NCBI GenBank assembly: GCA_016841665.1
Contig: JAENYT010000009.1
Location: 1-64,000 of the forward strand
Length of the DNA stretch: 64,000 bases
Direction: 5' to 3'
From: Methanobacteriota archaeon
Lineage (GTDB): Archaea > Halobacteriota > Methanomicrobia > Methanomicrobiales > Methanomicrobiaceae
Below, piece after piece: positions 34,803 to 43,727 of the stretch. Within the stretch, counting starts at the first letter, position 1; each line of letters begins with the position of its first letter. A model generated the notes under the pieces. The model was not told the DNA's origin and searched no databases. It was given only the letters and a program-made list of their open reading frames with translations. The translations under genes and the position numbers were made by a program.

Positions 34803-34853
34803 AGGTTTATGTATTCTCTTAAACAACTCTTTTTCAATCGATTTCTAATCGAT
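34803..34853 (+). promoter_or_regulatory. Putative promoter with ATCGAT direct repeats for the Hdr-Fwd operon
   Basis: GGTTTATGTATTC (34804-34816) can serve as TATA box. Two ATCGAT hexamers (34837-34842 and 34848-34853), 11 bases apart or one helical turn, follow near the expected transcription start and resemble a paired operator. No transcription data are available to confirm this. Confidence 0.35.
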
Positions 34854-34876
34854 AATTCGAACTGGTGCGTGATACC

Positions 34877-35140
34877 ATGGCATTTGCATTGCATATTAAC
34901 ATGGAACGGTGTACCGGTTGTAACGCATGTGTGGTAGCATGCCCCGTAGATGCACTGGAGCTCTTTACGGTAGATCCTGTCACCAATGAGAAGATCTACC
35001 AGGTCAAGAACGGCAAAGCCGTTGTTCTTGACGTGAAATCAGAGCTTTGCGCCGGTTGCGGCGTTTGTGTCGAGGCGTGCCCGATGGATGTGATACGGCT
35101 CGCTGGACCGTGGGAGACAAGGACGAAGATCCTTGCCTAG
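34877..35140 (+). CDS. fwdG: 2[4Fe-4S] ferredoxin subunit (FwdG type)
   Basis: An 87-aa ferredoxin with two CxxCxxCxxxCP motifs (CTGCNACVVACPVDAL and CAGCGVCVEACPMDVI), enough for two [4Fe-4S] clusters. As first gene of the operon leading to fwdF and the formylmethanofuran dehydrogenase subunits, it most likely corresponds to FwdG, which passes electrons between the tungsten/molybdenum site and the polyferredoxin. The ATG at 34877 follows a GGTGCGTGAT binding site; the in-frame GTG at 34865 is part of that site. Confidence 0.82.
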   Translation: MAFALHINMERCTGCNACVVACPVDALELFTVDPVTNEKIYQVKNGKAVVLDVKSELCAGCGVCVEACPMDVIRLAGPWETRTKILA

Positions 35141-35164
35141 AGAGTAGTGGAGTGAGGTAAAACT

Positions 35165-36331
35165 ATGGCATTGTTCCCAAAATTCTCCAAAAGACGCGAA
35201 GGCGTCAATGTCATCATGGAGCAGAAGCTCCTCCAGAACATCAACAATCTGATTCTGAATTCAGAAACCTGTACTGGGTGTGGCATTTGCGCGGAAGCCT
35301 GTCCTGAAGATGCGATCACCGTGGGTGCAGTGGGTGCTGTACGCAGGGGTGCCATTGATTATGCAGAACCGGTGAACATTGACGAGGTGAAATGTTCCTA
35401 CTGTGGCGTCTGTGTGATCATGTGTCCCTTCAACGCAATCACCCTGAAGATAGACGGTGAGGAGCGTCTTCCTATTCATGAGAAGGAAGGCTTCCCCATG
35501 TATGACATGGTGACCAAGGTGGACGACGAGAAGTGTGTCCGCTGTACCATCTGTGAAGACGTCTGTCCCCGTGATGCGATCGACAGGAATGTCGCCGAAT
35601 ACGAGGGGGCTGACGAAGCAGGAAAGAGCAGGCAGGACGCCCTGACCGCCACGACGAAATTTGTAGTCGATGACGAGAAGTGCACCATGTGCGGCATCTG
35701 TAGTTCGCTCTGCCCTGCAATCGAAGTCAACCGCAAGCCCTTTTCGGCAGAGGTCGGAAAGGTCGAGGGCGAAGTCGTCTGGGACGAGAAACTCTGTGAC
35801 GCCTGTCAGGTCTGTGTTGAAGCATGCCCCGAGGATGCAATCACCGTTGAGCGTGAAGTGACCTCTACGAAGCTCGACGGCAGCGTCAACATCATGGACG
35901 AGAATTGCTGCACCTGCCGCTGGTGTGCGATCAACTGCCCGACCGAGGCGATCACTGTTGATAAGATTTTTGAAGGCGATATCGAATTTGACGCCGAAAA
36001 ATGTCCTGCCGGGTGTTCGACCTGTGTCGAGATCTGCCCCGCAAACGCGATCTATCTCCCGTCGCCCCTCCCTGCAGGGGAGATGAAGGGCGCGGTCGAG
36101 GAAAAGATTGCCGTCAACAAGGACTTCTGCATTCTCTGCGGCGCATGCGTGAATGCATGCCCTGGTGAAGATATCATCACCCTGAAGAGGACCGGTATCC
36201 GCATCACAGGTAAGGAGACGGATCTCTTCAACAGTATCAAAGAGAAGCTCTGCACCCCGAGAACGTCCCGGGTCAAGGAAGGAGTCCCGCCTGGCGAAGT
36301 CGAACTCAAAGTGGTTGAGGAAAAGGCGTGA
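35165..36331 (+). CDS. fwdF: Polyferredoxin FwdF with eight [4Fe-4S] motifs
   Basis: A 388-aa polyferredoxin. Eight cluster motifs can be counted: CTGCGICAEACP, CSYCGVCVIMCP, CVRCTICEDVCP, CTMCGICSSLCP, CDACQVCVEACP, CCTCRWCAINCP, CPAGCSTCVEICP (C-x3-C variant) and CILCGACVNACP. That matches FwdF, the electron wire in the formylmethanofuran dehydrogenase supercomplex. Its position before hdrC suggests it connects the reduced ferredoxin output of HdrA to the CO2-reducing site. It has an N-terminal basic stretch (FPKFSKRREG) and no signal peptide, so it is cytoplasmic. Confidence 0.92.
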   Translation: MALFPKFSKRREGVNVIMEQKLLQNINNLILNSETCTGCGICAEACPEDAITVGAVGAVRRGAIDYAEPVNIDEVKCSYCGVCVIMCPFNAITLKIDGEERLPIHEKEGFPMYDMVTKVDDEKCVRCTICEDVCPRDAIDRNVAEYEGADEAGKSRQDALTATTKFVVDDEKCTMCGICSSLCPAIEVNRKPFSAEVGKVEGEVVWDEKLCDACQVCVEACPEDAITVEREVTSTKLDGSVNIMDENCCTCRWCAINCPTEAITVDKIFEGDIEFDAEKCPAGCSTCVEICPANAIYLPSPLPAGEMKGAVEEKIAVNKDFCILCGACVNACPGEDIITLKRTGIRITGKETDLFNSIKEKLCTPRTSRVKEGVPPGEVELKVVEEKA

Positions 36332-36340
36332 GGGATTGAA

Positions 36341-36922
36341 ATGGCAAGGGAAAAGAATTACGGAAACCCGTCACTTGAGGGTAAACTCAAGGACCGGTAC
36401 TACTACAGCGACGACACAAACCGTGACTTCACCCAAGAGGTGGAGAAGATCGGCCGCACCATTGCCCACATGTGCTACCAGTGCGGAACCTGCACCGGTT
36501 CGTGCCCCTCCGCACCCCGCAGCTCCTACCGCATCCGCCTGTTCATGCGGCGTGCCGTGCTGGGACTCGAGGAGGAGGCGCTGACCGACCCGGACCTCTG
36601 GCTCTGTACCACCTGTTATTCCTGTACAGACCGCTGTCCGCGTGACATCGCACCGACCGATGTGATCATGGCGATGCGCAACCTGGCGGCACGGCGCGAT
36701 ATTGTGCCGAGGAACTTCCTCAAGACCGTGCAGGCGATCTATAAGACCGGTCACGGTGTGCCCAACAACGACGTCAACCGGGCGGCACGCGTGAAACTCG
36801 GTATGGATGCCGAGCCCCCGACGACCTGCGGGTTCCCCGAGTACATCGAGGGTATCAAGGCAATCATTGACCACTACGGTCTCAAGGATCGTGCAGACAG
36901 AATTCTTTCGGAAGGTGAGTGA
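36341..36922 (+). CDS. hdrC: Heterodisulfide reductase subunit C
   Basis: A 193-aa iron-sulfur subunit of soluble HdrABC. Two 4Fe-4S motifs, CYQCGTCTGSCP (about 45-56) and CTTCYSCTDRCP (about 88-99), relay electrons from HdrA to HdrB. ATG follows the fwdF stop after a short spacer; the end overlaps the possible GTG of hdrB. Length and motif spacing are as in methanogen HdrC. Confidence 0.95.
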   Translation: MAREKNYGNPSLEGKLKDRYYYSDDTNRDFTQEVEKIGRTIAHMCYQCGTCTGSCPSAPRSSYRIRLFMRRAVLGLEEEALTDPDLWLCTTCYSCTDRCPRDIAPTDVIMAMRNLAARRDIVPRNFLKTVQAIYKTGHGVPNNDVNRAARVKLGMDAEPPTTCGFPEYIEGIKAIIDHYGLKDRADRILSEGE

Positions 36923-36927
36923 ATACG

Positions 36928-37818
36928 ATGCACGAATATGCATTTTTCCTAGGATGTATCGCACCGAACCGCTACCCCGGCTGTGAGGCGTCGGCCATCA
37001 AGACGAGCGAGAAAGTGGGCATCAAGCTGCTTCCCCTGTGCGGTGCCAGCTGCTGCCCTGCACCGGGTGCTTTCGGGTCCATCGACCTGAATATCTGGTA
37101 CGCCATGGCAGCACGCAACGTGGTGCTCGCCGAGCAGATGGGCCGGGACATCGCCCTCATCTGCAACGGGTGCTACAAGTCCATCTACGAGGTCAACCAC
37201 ATCCTCAAGCACAACGACGAACTGCGTGACGGTGTCAACGAGGTGCTCAAAGAGATCGACATGGAGTACAAGGGCTCAATCGATGTCTGGCATCTTGCCG
37301 AGCTCTACTATGATCCCAAGATCTGCGGTGTGGACAAGCTCCGCGAGTCGGTCACCCGCCCGCTCACCGGCACCAAGATCGCCGTGCACTACGGCTGCCA
37401 CCTGATGAAGCCGCGCAAAGAGCGCCACTTCGGCGACACCGACCACCCCATGTGGATCGAGGAGCTCGTCGAGGCCCTCGGTGCCGAGTCGGTACAGTAC
37501 CGCAACAAGATGCAGTGCTGTGGTGCCGGCGGCGGTGTCCGCGGTTTCGATCTCGAGCACTCGCTCGACATCACCAACGAAAAGATGATCAACCTGCAGG
37601 AAGTCGGTGCAGACGCCCTGACCGAGGTCTGTCCGTTCTGTCAGCTGCAGTACGACCGTGGTCAGGTCGAGATTCAGGAGAAGTTCGGCATCACCTACGG
37701 CCTGCCCGTGCTGCACTTCAACGAGCTGCTCGGCCTTGCGCAGGGCATGAGCCCGGACGAACTGGCACTTGATCTGCATGCTGTTGATGTTTCACCATTC
37801 CTGGAGAAGATCCTGTAA
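36928..37818 (+). CDS. hdrB: Heterodisulfide reductase subunit B
   Basis: A 296-aa catalytic subunit that reduces the CoM-S-S-CoB disulfide. It starts HEYAFFLGCIAPNRYPGCEAS. The two cysteine-rich CCG domains that hold the noncubane clusters are visible as LCGASCCPAPGAFG with ICNGCYKS, and HYGCHLMKP...MQCCGAGGGVRGF with EVCPFCQLQYD. The ATG at 36928 is preferred to a GTG at 36919 because GGTGAGTGA precedes it. It lies between hdrC and hdrA, co-transcribed with the fwd genes. Confidence 0.96.
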   Translation: MHEYAFFLGCIAPNRYPGCEASAIKTSEKVGIKLLPLCGASCCPAPGAFGSIDLNIWYAMAARNVVLAEQMGRDIALICNGCYKSIYEVNHILKHNDELRDGVNEVLKEIDMEYKGSIDVWHLAELYYDPKICGVDKLRESVTRPLTGTKIAVHYGCHLMKPRKERHFGDTDHPMWIEELVEALGAESVQYRNKMQCCGAGGGVRGFDLEHSLDITNEKMINLQEVGADALTEVCPFCQLQYDRGQVEIQEKFGITYGLPVLHFNELLGLAQGMSPDELALDLHAVDVSPFLEKIL

Positions 37819-37829
37819 GAGGTGCAAAA

Positions 37830-39842
37830 ATGGCAGAGAAAAAAGAAGCAAGAATTGGCGTGTTTGTGTGCCACTGCGGTACCAATATTGCAGGGTCCAT
37901 TGATGTTGAGGCAGTCAAGGAATACGCAAAGACGCTGCCTAACGTTGTGCATGCTGATGACTATCAGTACGTCTGCTCCACGCCGGGTCAGACGATGATC
38001 GCCGACGCCATCAAGGAGCACAACCTTACCGGAACGGTCGTCGCTGCATGTTCTCCCCGTCTCCACGAACCGACATTCAGGATGGCCACGAAAGTGGGCG
38101 GATTGAACCCATTCCGCTTCGAGATGGCGAACATCCGCGAGCAGAACTCGTGGGTGCACATGCATGACCGCGAGGGTGCGACCGAGAAGGCAAAGGACTC
38201 GGTGAGAATTGCCGTGGCAAAGGCCTCACTCCTCGAAGACCTCATCCCGAAGAGCGTTCCGGTGGAGAAGGCCGCCATGGTGGTCGGAGCCGGTGTCGCC
38301 GGTATGCAGGCAGCCCTTGATCTGGCCAACGCAGGCATCAAGACCTACCTCATTGAGCGCTCCCCCACCATCGGCGGACGCATGTCCCAGCTCGACAAGA
38401 CCTTCCCCACGCTCGACTGTTCGCAGTGTATCCTCACCCCGAAGATGGTCGACGTCGGCAGGAACACCAACATCGAGCTGATGACCTACACCGAAGTCGA
38501 AGAGGTCGAGGGATACATCGGCAACTTCGAGATCACCCTCAGGAAAAAGGCACGCGGGGTTCTCTCTCCCGACGAAGCCGAGGCAAAAGGCATCGTCGGT
38601 GGCGGGTGCAACGGCTGTGGTGACTGTGTCGACGTATGTCCGGTTATCAAAGGAAACGAATTTGAGTTCGAGATGGCACCCCGCAAGGCGGTCTACATCT
38701 ATCACCCGCAGGTGGTGCCCAACCTCTACACCGTCGACTTCAACACCTGTATCAAGTGCGGTCTCTGTGTGGAGGCCTGCGGTGACAAGAAGGCGATCGA
38801 CCTCGAGATGGTCGATGAGTTCGTCAAGGTCAAGGTCGGCACCGCTATCCTTGCAACCGGCTACGACCTCTTCCCCATCGAGAACAAGACCGAGTGGGGC
38901 TACAAGAAGTACGAGAACGTCATCACCGGTCTGGAGTTCGAGCGCCTCATCTGTGCGTCCGGTCCGACCGGCGGCCACCTTATCCGCCCCTCCGACGGCG
39001 AGACGCCGAAGAAGGTCGCATTCGTGCTCTGTGCGGGTTCCCGTGACAACACCGGCGTGGGCAAGCCCTACTGTTCCCGGTTCTGCTGCATGTACTCGCT
39101 CAAGCACGCACACCAGATCATTGAAAAGATCCCCGGTGCGCAGCCCTACATCCTCTACATGGACATCCGTTCCTTCGGAAAGATGTACGAGGAGTTCTAC
39201 TACAGGATTCAGGACGAGGGTGCGAAGTTCATCAGGGGCAGGGTCGCCAACATCCTCGAGGATGCAACAACCAAGAACCTTCACGTCTTCGCCGAAGACA
39301 CGCTCCTTCAGCGGCCCATCGACCTCGAGGTCGACCTGGTCGTGCTCGCCTCCGCGGTGCAGCCCACCGCAGGTGCGGACACCGTGCGCAAACTCTTCGG
39401 TGTCTCCTGTTCGCAGGACGGCTGGATGCTCGAGGCGCACCCGAAGCTCAACCCCTGTGGAACCACCACTGCCGGTGTCTTCCTTGCCGGTGTCTGCCAG
39501 GGTCCGAAGGATATTCCGGACACCGTGGCGCAGGCCGAGGGGGCGGCATCCGCAGCAAGCATCCCCATCCACAGGGGCGAGGTGGAGCTGGAGCCCTACT
39601 TCGCACAGTGTGTGGAAGAGAAGTGTGCCGGCTGTGGCATGTGCGTGAACCTCTGTCCGTACTCGGCCCTCGCTCTGGTCGAGAAGGAGGGAAGGCAGGT
39701 CATGCAGGTTACCGAGGCAAAATGTAAGGGTTGCGGTACCTGCGGCGGATTCTGTCCGGGCGGAGCAATCCGCATGCAGCACTTCACCACCCCGCAGATC
39801 GTTGCACAAATCGACGCCTTCCTTCTTGGAGGTGAACAGTAA
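37830..39842 (+). CDS. hdrA: Heterodisulfide reductase subunit A (flavin bifurcating)
   Basis: A 670-aa FAD protein that splits electron pairs, sending one to the heterodisulfide and one to ferredoxin. N-terminal segment IGVFVCHCGTNIAGSID; FAD site VVGAGVAGMQAALDLANAGI (about 152-171); conserved LDCSQCILTPKMVDVGRN; 4Fe-4S motifs CNGCGDCVDVCP, CIKCGLCVEACG, CAGCGMCVNLCP and CKGCGTCGGFCP. It is a single-copy architecture, not a fused HdrA2-type. The stop TAA overlaps the mvhD start (TAATG). Confidence 0.96.
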   Translation: MAEKKEARIGVFVCHCGTNIAGSIDVEAVKEYAKTLPNVVHADDYQYVCSTPGQTMIADAIKEHNLTGTVVAACSPRLHEPTFRMATKVGGLNPFRFEMANIREQNSWVHMHDREGATEKAKDSVRIAVAKASLLEDLIPKSVPVEKAAMVVGAGVAGMQAALDLANAGIKTYLIERSPTIGGRMSQLDKTFPTLDCSQCILTPKMVDVGRNTNIELMTYTEVEEVEGYIGNFEITLRKKARGVLSPDEAEAKGIVGGGCNGCGDCVDVCPVIKGNEFEFEMAPRKAVYIYHPQVVPNLYTVDFNTCIKCGLCVEACGDKKAIDLEMVDEFVKVKVGTAILATGYDLFPIENKTEWGYKKYENVITGLEFERLICASGPTGGHLIRPSDGETPKKVAFVLCAGSRDNTGVGKPYCSRFCCMYSLKHAHQIIEKIPGAQPYILYMDIRSFGKMYEEFYYRIQDEGAKFIRGRVANILEDATTKNLHVFAEDTLLQRPIDLEVDLVVLASAVQPTAGADTVRKLFGVSCSQDGWMLEAHPKLNPCGTTTAGVFLAGVCQGPKDIPDTVAQAEGAASAASIPIHRGEVELEPYFAQCVEEKCAGCGMCVNLCPYSALALVEKEGRQVMQVTEAKCKGCGTCGGFCPGGAIRMQHFTTPQIVAQIDAFLLGGEQ

Positions 39843-40264
39843 TGGCAGAAGAGTGGAACCCAAAAATCATTGCAATCATCTGTAACTGGTGCAGTTACGC
39901 AGGAGCAGACCTCGCCGGCGGTGCCCGCATGCAGTACCCGCCTGACATCCGTGCAATCCGTGTGATGTGCACCGGTCGTATTGACCCGCTCTTCATCATG
40001 AAAGCGTTTCAGGACGGCGCCGACGGTGTTCTCATCTCCGGCTGCCACTTTGGTGACTGCCATTACCTTGAGGGCAACTACAAGGCCGCAAAGCGGATGT
40101 TCCTTGTGAAAAATATCCTCAAAAACATCGGTCTTGACGACAAACGCATCAGGATGACCTTCGTGTCCGCATCAGAGGGTGCAAAGTGGGCCGGTGTGGT
40201 CGAGGATGTCATCAAGACCGTCAAAGAACTTGGCCCGAGCCCGCTCAAACAATTTGAGAAATAA
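39842..40264 (+). CDS. mvhD: MvhD-type electron-transfer subunit (methyl-viologen hydrogenase delta)
   Basis: A 140-aa [2Fe-2S] protein linking the primary dehydrogenase to HdrA. Cysteines are in IICNWCSYAG, RVMCTGRIDP and ISGCHFGDCHY. No mvhA/mvhG hydrogenase genes are in the operon, so electrons must come from another partner, such as formate dehydrogenase or the F420-reducing hydrogenase, as known for related formate-using methanogens. The partner is inferred. TAATG overlap with hdrA and a 14-base gap to fwdD indicate a single transcript. Confidence 0.92.
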   Translation: MAEEWNPKIIAIICNWCSYAGADLAGGARMQYPPDIRAIRVMCTGRIDPLFIMKAFQDGADGVLISGCHFGDCHYLEGNYKAAKRMFLVKNILKNIGLDDKRIRMTFVSASEGAKWAGVVEDVIKTVKELGPSPLKQFEK

Positions 40265-40278
40265 CCGGAGGTGAGACG

Positions 40279-40680
40279 GTGCCAAAAATTAAGTTGAACC
40301 TGATCACCGGACGCACCATCCAGCAGGGGGTGGCGATGGAGGGCGGGAAGGAAAAACCCGCCTACACCACCGCCTGCGGGATTATCGAGCTGGATCCGGA
40401 GGACTTCAAGAAACTTGGAGCCTACCGGAACACGAATGTGCGTGTTACCAGCGAGTACGGGAGCGTCGTGGTGAAAGCGGTGGACGCGACCCAGGGTCCG
40501 CACCCGGGCCTTGGGTGGATTCCCATGGGTCCATGGGCAAACATGGTGGTGAATCCGAATACGTATTCCACCGGGATGCCTACGTTCAAGGGCACCCCTG
40601 TTGAGGTTGAAGTCGCGAAAGGCGAGCCCGTGTGGGACTCCCTGACGCTTGTTACAAAAGCATGCCGGGGTGAAATCTAA
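40279..40680 (+). CDS. fwdD: Formylmethanofuran dehydrogenase subunit D
   Basis: A 133-aa protein equal to the molybdopterin-dinucleotide-binding domain of larger oxidoreductases. It starts IKLNLITGRTIQQGVAMEGGKEK and contains NVRVTSEYGSVVVKAV and the pterin-contact region GPHPGLGWIPMGPWANMVVN. With FwdB it forms the Mo/W site that reduces CO2 to formate. Start GTG follows GGAGGTGAGAC. The stop overlaps the fwdB start by one base. Confidence 0.93.
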   Translation: MPKIKLNLITGRTIQQGVAMEGGKEKPAYTTACGIIELDPEDFKKLGAYRNTNVRVTSEYGSVVVKAVDATQGPHPGLGWIPMGPWANMVVNPNTYSTGMPTFKGTPVEVEVAKGEPVWDSLTLVTKACRGEI

Positions 40681-41993
40681 TGGCAAAAATGGTAACCGAT
40701 GTCATCTGCCCGTTCTGCGGGACCCTCTGTGACGACCTTGAGGTGAGCGTGAGCGACGACGGCACGAAGATCCTTGACGTATACAATGCCTGTGCCATCG
40801 GAGCGGAGAAGTTCCTCCACTCCCAGGCCAAAGACCGGGTGACCCGCCCTCGCATGAAGCAGGAAGACGGCAGCTGGAAGGAGGTCACCTACGATGAGGC
40901 GATCGAGTACACCGCAAAGATGCTTGCCGACGCACGAAAACCACTCATGTACGGGTGGAGTTCCACGAACTGCGAAGCGCAGGCCGTGGGTACCGAGCTC
41001 GGCGAGATGGTAGGTGCGGTAATGGACAACACCGCAACGGTCTGCCACGGCTCGACCCTCATCGCGGTGCAGGACGTCGGTGTCCCCTCGTGTACGCTCG
41101 GTGAAATCCTGAACCGTGCGGACCGCATCGTATTCTGGGGCTGCAACCCTGCCCATGCCCACCCGCGGCATATGTCCCGCTACTCCATCTTCCCCCGTGG
41201 ATTCTTCACCGGGAAAGGTGCGAAGGGTCGCAAGATGGTCGTGGTTGACCCGCGTGTCACCGACACCGCAAAGACCGCGGACATTCACATGCAGGTCGAG
41301 CAGGGTCGGGACTTCGAACTCCTGACAGCGCTCCGCGTGGCGTTCAAGGGCGAATGGCTCCCCGATTTCGTGGGAGGCATTCCGAAGAAGACCATCTACG
41401 AGGTTGCCGATGTGATGAAATCGGGCCGATTCGGCATCATTTTCTTCGGTATGGGGGTCACCCAGTCGCTTTCAAAGAACCACAACATCGACCAGGCAAT
41501 CTGCGTCACCAGGGACCTGAACGAATACACGAAATTTAACATTATGCCCATGCGCGGTCACTACAACGTGACCGGCTCGGGCGAGGTCTGGGGCTGGCTG
41601 CACGGATTCCCGTACGCGCTCGACCTCTCCCGGGGCTTTGCACGCTACAACCCCGGCGACACCACCTCAAACGACCTGCTCATGCGGGACGAGGTGGATT
41701 CGGTCTTCGTGATCGGCAGCGATCCCGGCGCACACTTCCCGAACAGTTCGGTGAAGAAGATCTGGGACCTTCCGTGTGTCTGCATGGACCCGCACCTTAC
41801 CCCGACAACGGCGGTGTGCAAGCTGCATGTCCCGGTCGCGTTCGTGGGTGTCGAGACGGGCGGCTGTGCCTACCGGATGGACAATGTGCCGATCGAGTGC
41901 CGCAAAGTGGTCGACCCGCCCGAGGGAATGCCGACCGATCTCGAATTCCTCGAGCGCGTGGTTGCACGTGTCAAGGAACTGAAGGGGGCGTGA
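40680..41993 (+). CDS. fwdB: Formylmethanofuran dehydrogenase subunit B
   Basis: A 437-aa Mo/W-pterin subunit that reduces CO2 to formate. An N-terminal [4Fe-4S] site comes from C10, C13, C17 (ICPFCGTLC) and probably C38. The metal-ligand residue is a cysteine in TVCHGST (about C122); in some methanogens this is selenocysteine, but no in-frame UGA occurs here. RIVFWGCNPAHAHPRH and VIGSDPGAHFPNS bind the pterin. Whether the metal is Mo or W cannot be told, so fmd and fwd names are interchangeable. Confidence 0.95.
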   Translation: MAKMVTDVICPFCGTLCDDLEVSVSDDGTKILDVYNACAIGAEKFLHSQAKDRVTRPRMKQEDGSWKEVTYDEAIEYTAKMLADARKPLMYGWSSTNCEAQAVGTELGEMVGAVMDNTATVCHGSTLIAVQDVGVPSCTLGEILNRADRIVFWGCNPAHAHPRHMSRYSIFPRGFFTGKGAKGRKMVVVDPRVTDTAKTADIHMQVEQGRDFELLTALRVAFKGEWLPDFVGGIPKKTIYEVADVMKSGRFGIIFFGMGVTQSLSKNHNIDQAICVTRDLNEYTKFNIMPMRGHYNVTGSGEVWGWLHGFPYALDLSRGFARYNPGDTTSNDLLMRDEVDSVFVIGSDPGAHFPNSSVKKIWDLPCVCMDPHLTPTTAVCKLHVPVAFVGVETGGCAYRMDNVPIECRKVVDPPEGMPTDLEFLERVVARVKELKGA

Positions 41994-41996
41994 AAC

Positions 41997-43715
41997 ATGG
42001 CAGAATATCTCATTAAAAACGGGTTCGTATACGACCCCGTCCTCGGAATCAAGGGTGATAAGGTCGATGTTGCCGTCAAGGACGGCAAGATGGTCGAGAC
42101 CTCCGCCCTGAGCAAACCTGCGGAGATCGACGCCTCCGGCATGACCATCATGGCCGGTGCGGTGGACATCCATGCCCATGTCGCCGGACCGAAGGTCTGT
42201 GCAGGCAGGAATTTCCGCCCTGAGGACAAGCTCTTCCGGGCTACACCCATGGCCGGCATCAAGAGGATGGAGGGCGGGTTCTCCGTACCGACCACCCTGA
42301 GGACCGGCTACGACTATGCCCGGATGGGATTCGGGTTCGTGATGGAGGCGGCGATGCCTCCGCTTTACGCACGCCACGTCCACGAGGAGATCCGCGACAC
42401 GCCCATCATCGATGAGGCGGCGCTCCCCGTGTTCGGCAACAACTGGTTTGTCCTCGAGTACCTCAAGAACCATGAGATCGAGAACACCGCAGCGTACATC
42501 GCATGGCTGATGCGGATGACCCGCGGGTTCGGCGTGAAGAACGTCAACCCGGGCGGCACCGAAGCATGGGGCTGGGGACTGAACTGTCCGACGGTTAATG
42601 ACCCGGTGCCCTACTTCGATATCACTCCCGCCCAGATTATCAGGGGCCTTATCGAGGCAAACGAGTATCTCGGTCTGCCGCACTGCATGCACGTGCACTC
42701 CAACTCCCTTGGAGAGCCCGGCAATTTCACCGTGACGCTGGATACGCTCAAACAGGCCGAGGGCATCAAGGCACGCAATGAATTCGGCCGTGAGCAGGTG
42801 TTGCACCATACCCACCTGCAGTTCCACTCCTACGGCGGCGAGTCCTATGCCTCGAAGAGTTTCGAGTCCAAGTCAAAGGAAGTCATCGACTACGTCAACA
42901 GCCAGGACAACATCACCATCGACCTCGGCGTGGTGACGCTCGACGAGACCACCACCATGACGGCGGACGGGCCGTTCGAGCACCACCTCACCGAGCTGAA
43001 CCACTTGAAGTGGGTCAACACCGATGTGGAGCTAGAGACGGCGGCCGGTGTCGTGCCCTACATCTACAGCCCCAAGACTTTCATAGCGGGGGCCCAGTGG
43101 GCGATCGGCCTTGAACTCGGTCTCTACGCAAAAGATCCCATGCGGACCTTCATCACCACCGACCATCCGAACGCAGGACCGTTCATCCGGTACCCGCGTG
43201 TGTACAAGTGGCTGATGAGCAAGGCGGCCCGTGAGGATATGCTCGACAACGTGCTCAAGTACGGCAACACGGTCCGTGACCGCTGCTACATCGGCGAGAT
43301 CGACCGCGAGATCACCCTCTTCGAGCTCGCCCAGATGACCCGTGCCGGACCGGCCAAAGCGCTCGGTCTCGAAGCGATGTTTGGATCGCTCAAGCCCGGT
43401 ATGGAGGGCGACGTGGCGGTGTACCCGTACAACCCGGAGACGTCCGAAGATCCCGAAGATATCGAGCGTGCATTCTCCAACGCGCAGTATCTCATCAAGG
43501 GCGGCGAGGTTGTTGTCAAAGAAGGCCAGGTTGTCAGCAACGGCAACAAGCGCACCTTCTGGGTGGACTGCAAGGTGAACGAGAATCCGCAGGTCGAACG
43601 CGATATCGCAGAGAAGTTCAAGCGGTACTATTCCGTGAATCAGGCCAACTACGAGGTGTACGCACATCACTATGTGCCGAACCCGTACGTGATCGAGGTG
43701 GATGCAACCCAGTGA
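41997..43715 (+). CDS. fwdA: Formylmethanofuran dehydrogenase subunit A
   Basis: A 572-aa amidohydrolase-fold subunit with a binuclear zinc site that condenses formate with methanofuran. The metal histidines begin at VDIHAHVAGPK (H59, H61), followed by HCMHVHSNSLGEPGN, HHTHLQFHSYGG and a late TTDHPNAGPF. A tunnel carries formate from FwdB to this site in the known structure. It starts 3 bases after the fwdB stop. Length and all motifs are standard. Confidence 0.96.
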   Translation: MAEYLIKNGFVYDPVLGIKGDKVDVAVKDGKMVETSALSKPAEIDASGMTIMAGAVDIHAHVAGPKVCAGRNFRPEDKLFRATPMAGIKRMEGGFSVPTTLRTGYDYARMGFGFVMEAAMPPLYARHVHEEIRDTPIIDEAALPVFGNNWFVLEYLKNHEIENTAAYIAWLMRMTRGFGVKNVNPGGTEAWGWGLNCPTVNDPVPYFDITPAQIIRGLIEANEYLGLPHCMHVHSNSLGEPGNFTVTLDTLKQAEGIKARNEFGREQVLHHTHLQFHSYGGESYASKSFESKSKEVIDYVNSQDNITIDLGVVTLDETTTMTADGPFEHHLTELNHLKWVNTDVELETAAGVVPYIYSPKTFIAGAQWAIGLELGLYAKDPMRTFITTDHPNAGPFIRYPRVYKWLMSKAAREDMLDNVLKYGNTVRDRCYIGEIDREITLFELAQMTRAGPAKALGLEAMFGSLKPGMEGDVAVYPYNPETSEDPEDIERAFSNAQYLIKGGEVVVKEGQVVSNGNKRTFWVDCKVNENPQVERDIAEKFKRYYSVNQANYEVYAHHYVPNPYVIEVDATQ

Positions 43716-43727
43716 GGTGAACGGAAA

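Noticed and set aside
38226-39863. A 545-codon open frame antisense to hdrA
   Set aside because: Same mirror effect; hdrA on the other strand is unambiguous.
40680-41993. Possible selenocysteine form of FwdB
   Set aside because: The metal-ligand codon is cysteine and the frame has no internal UGA.
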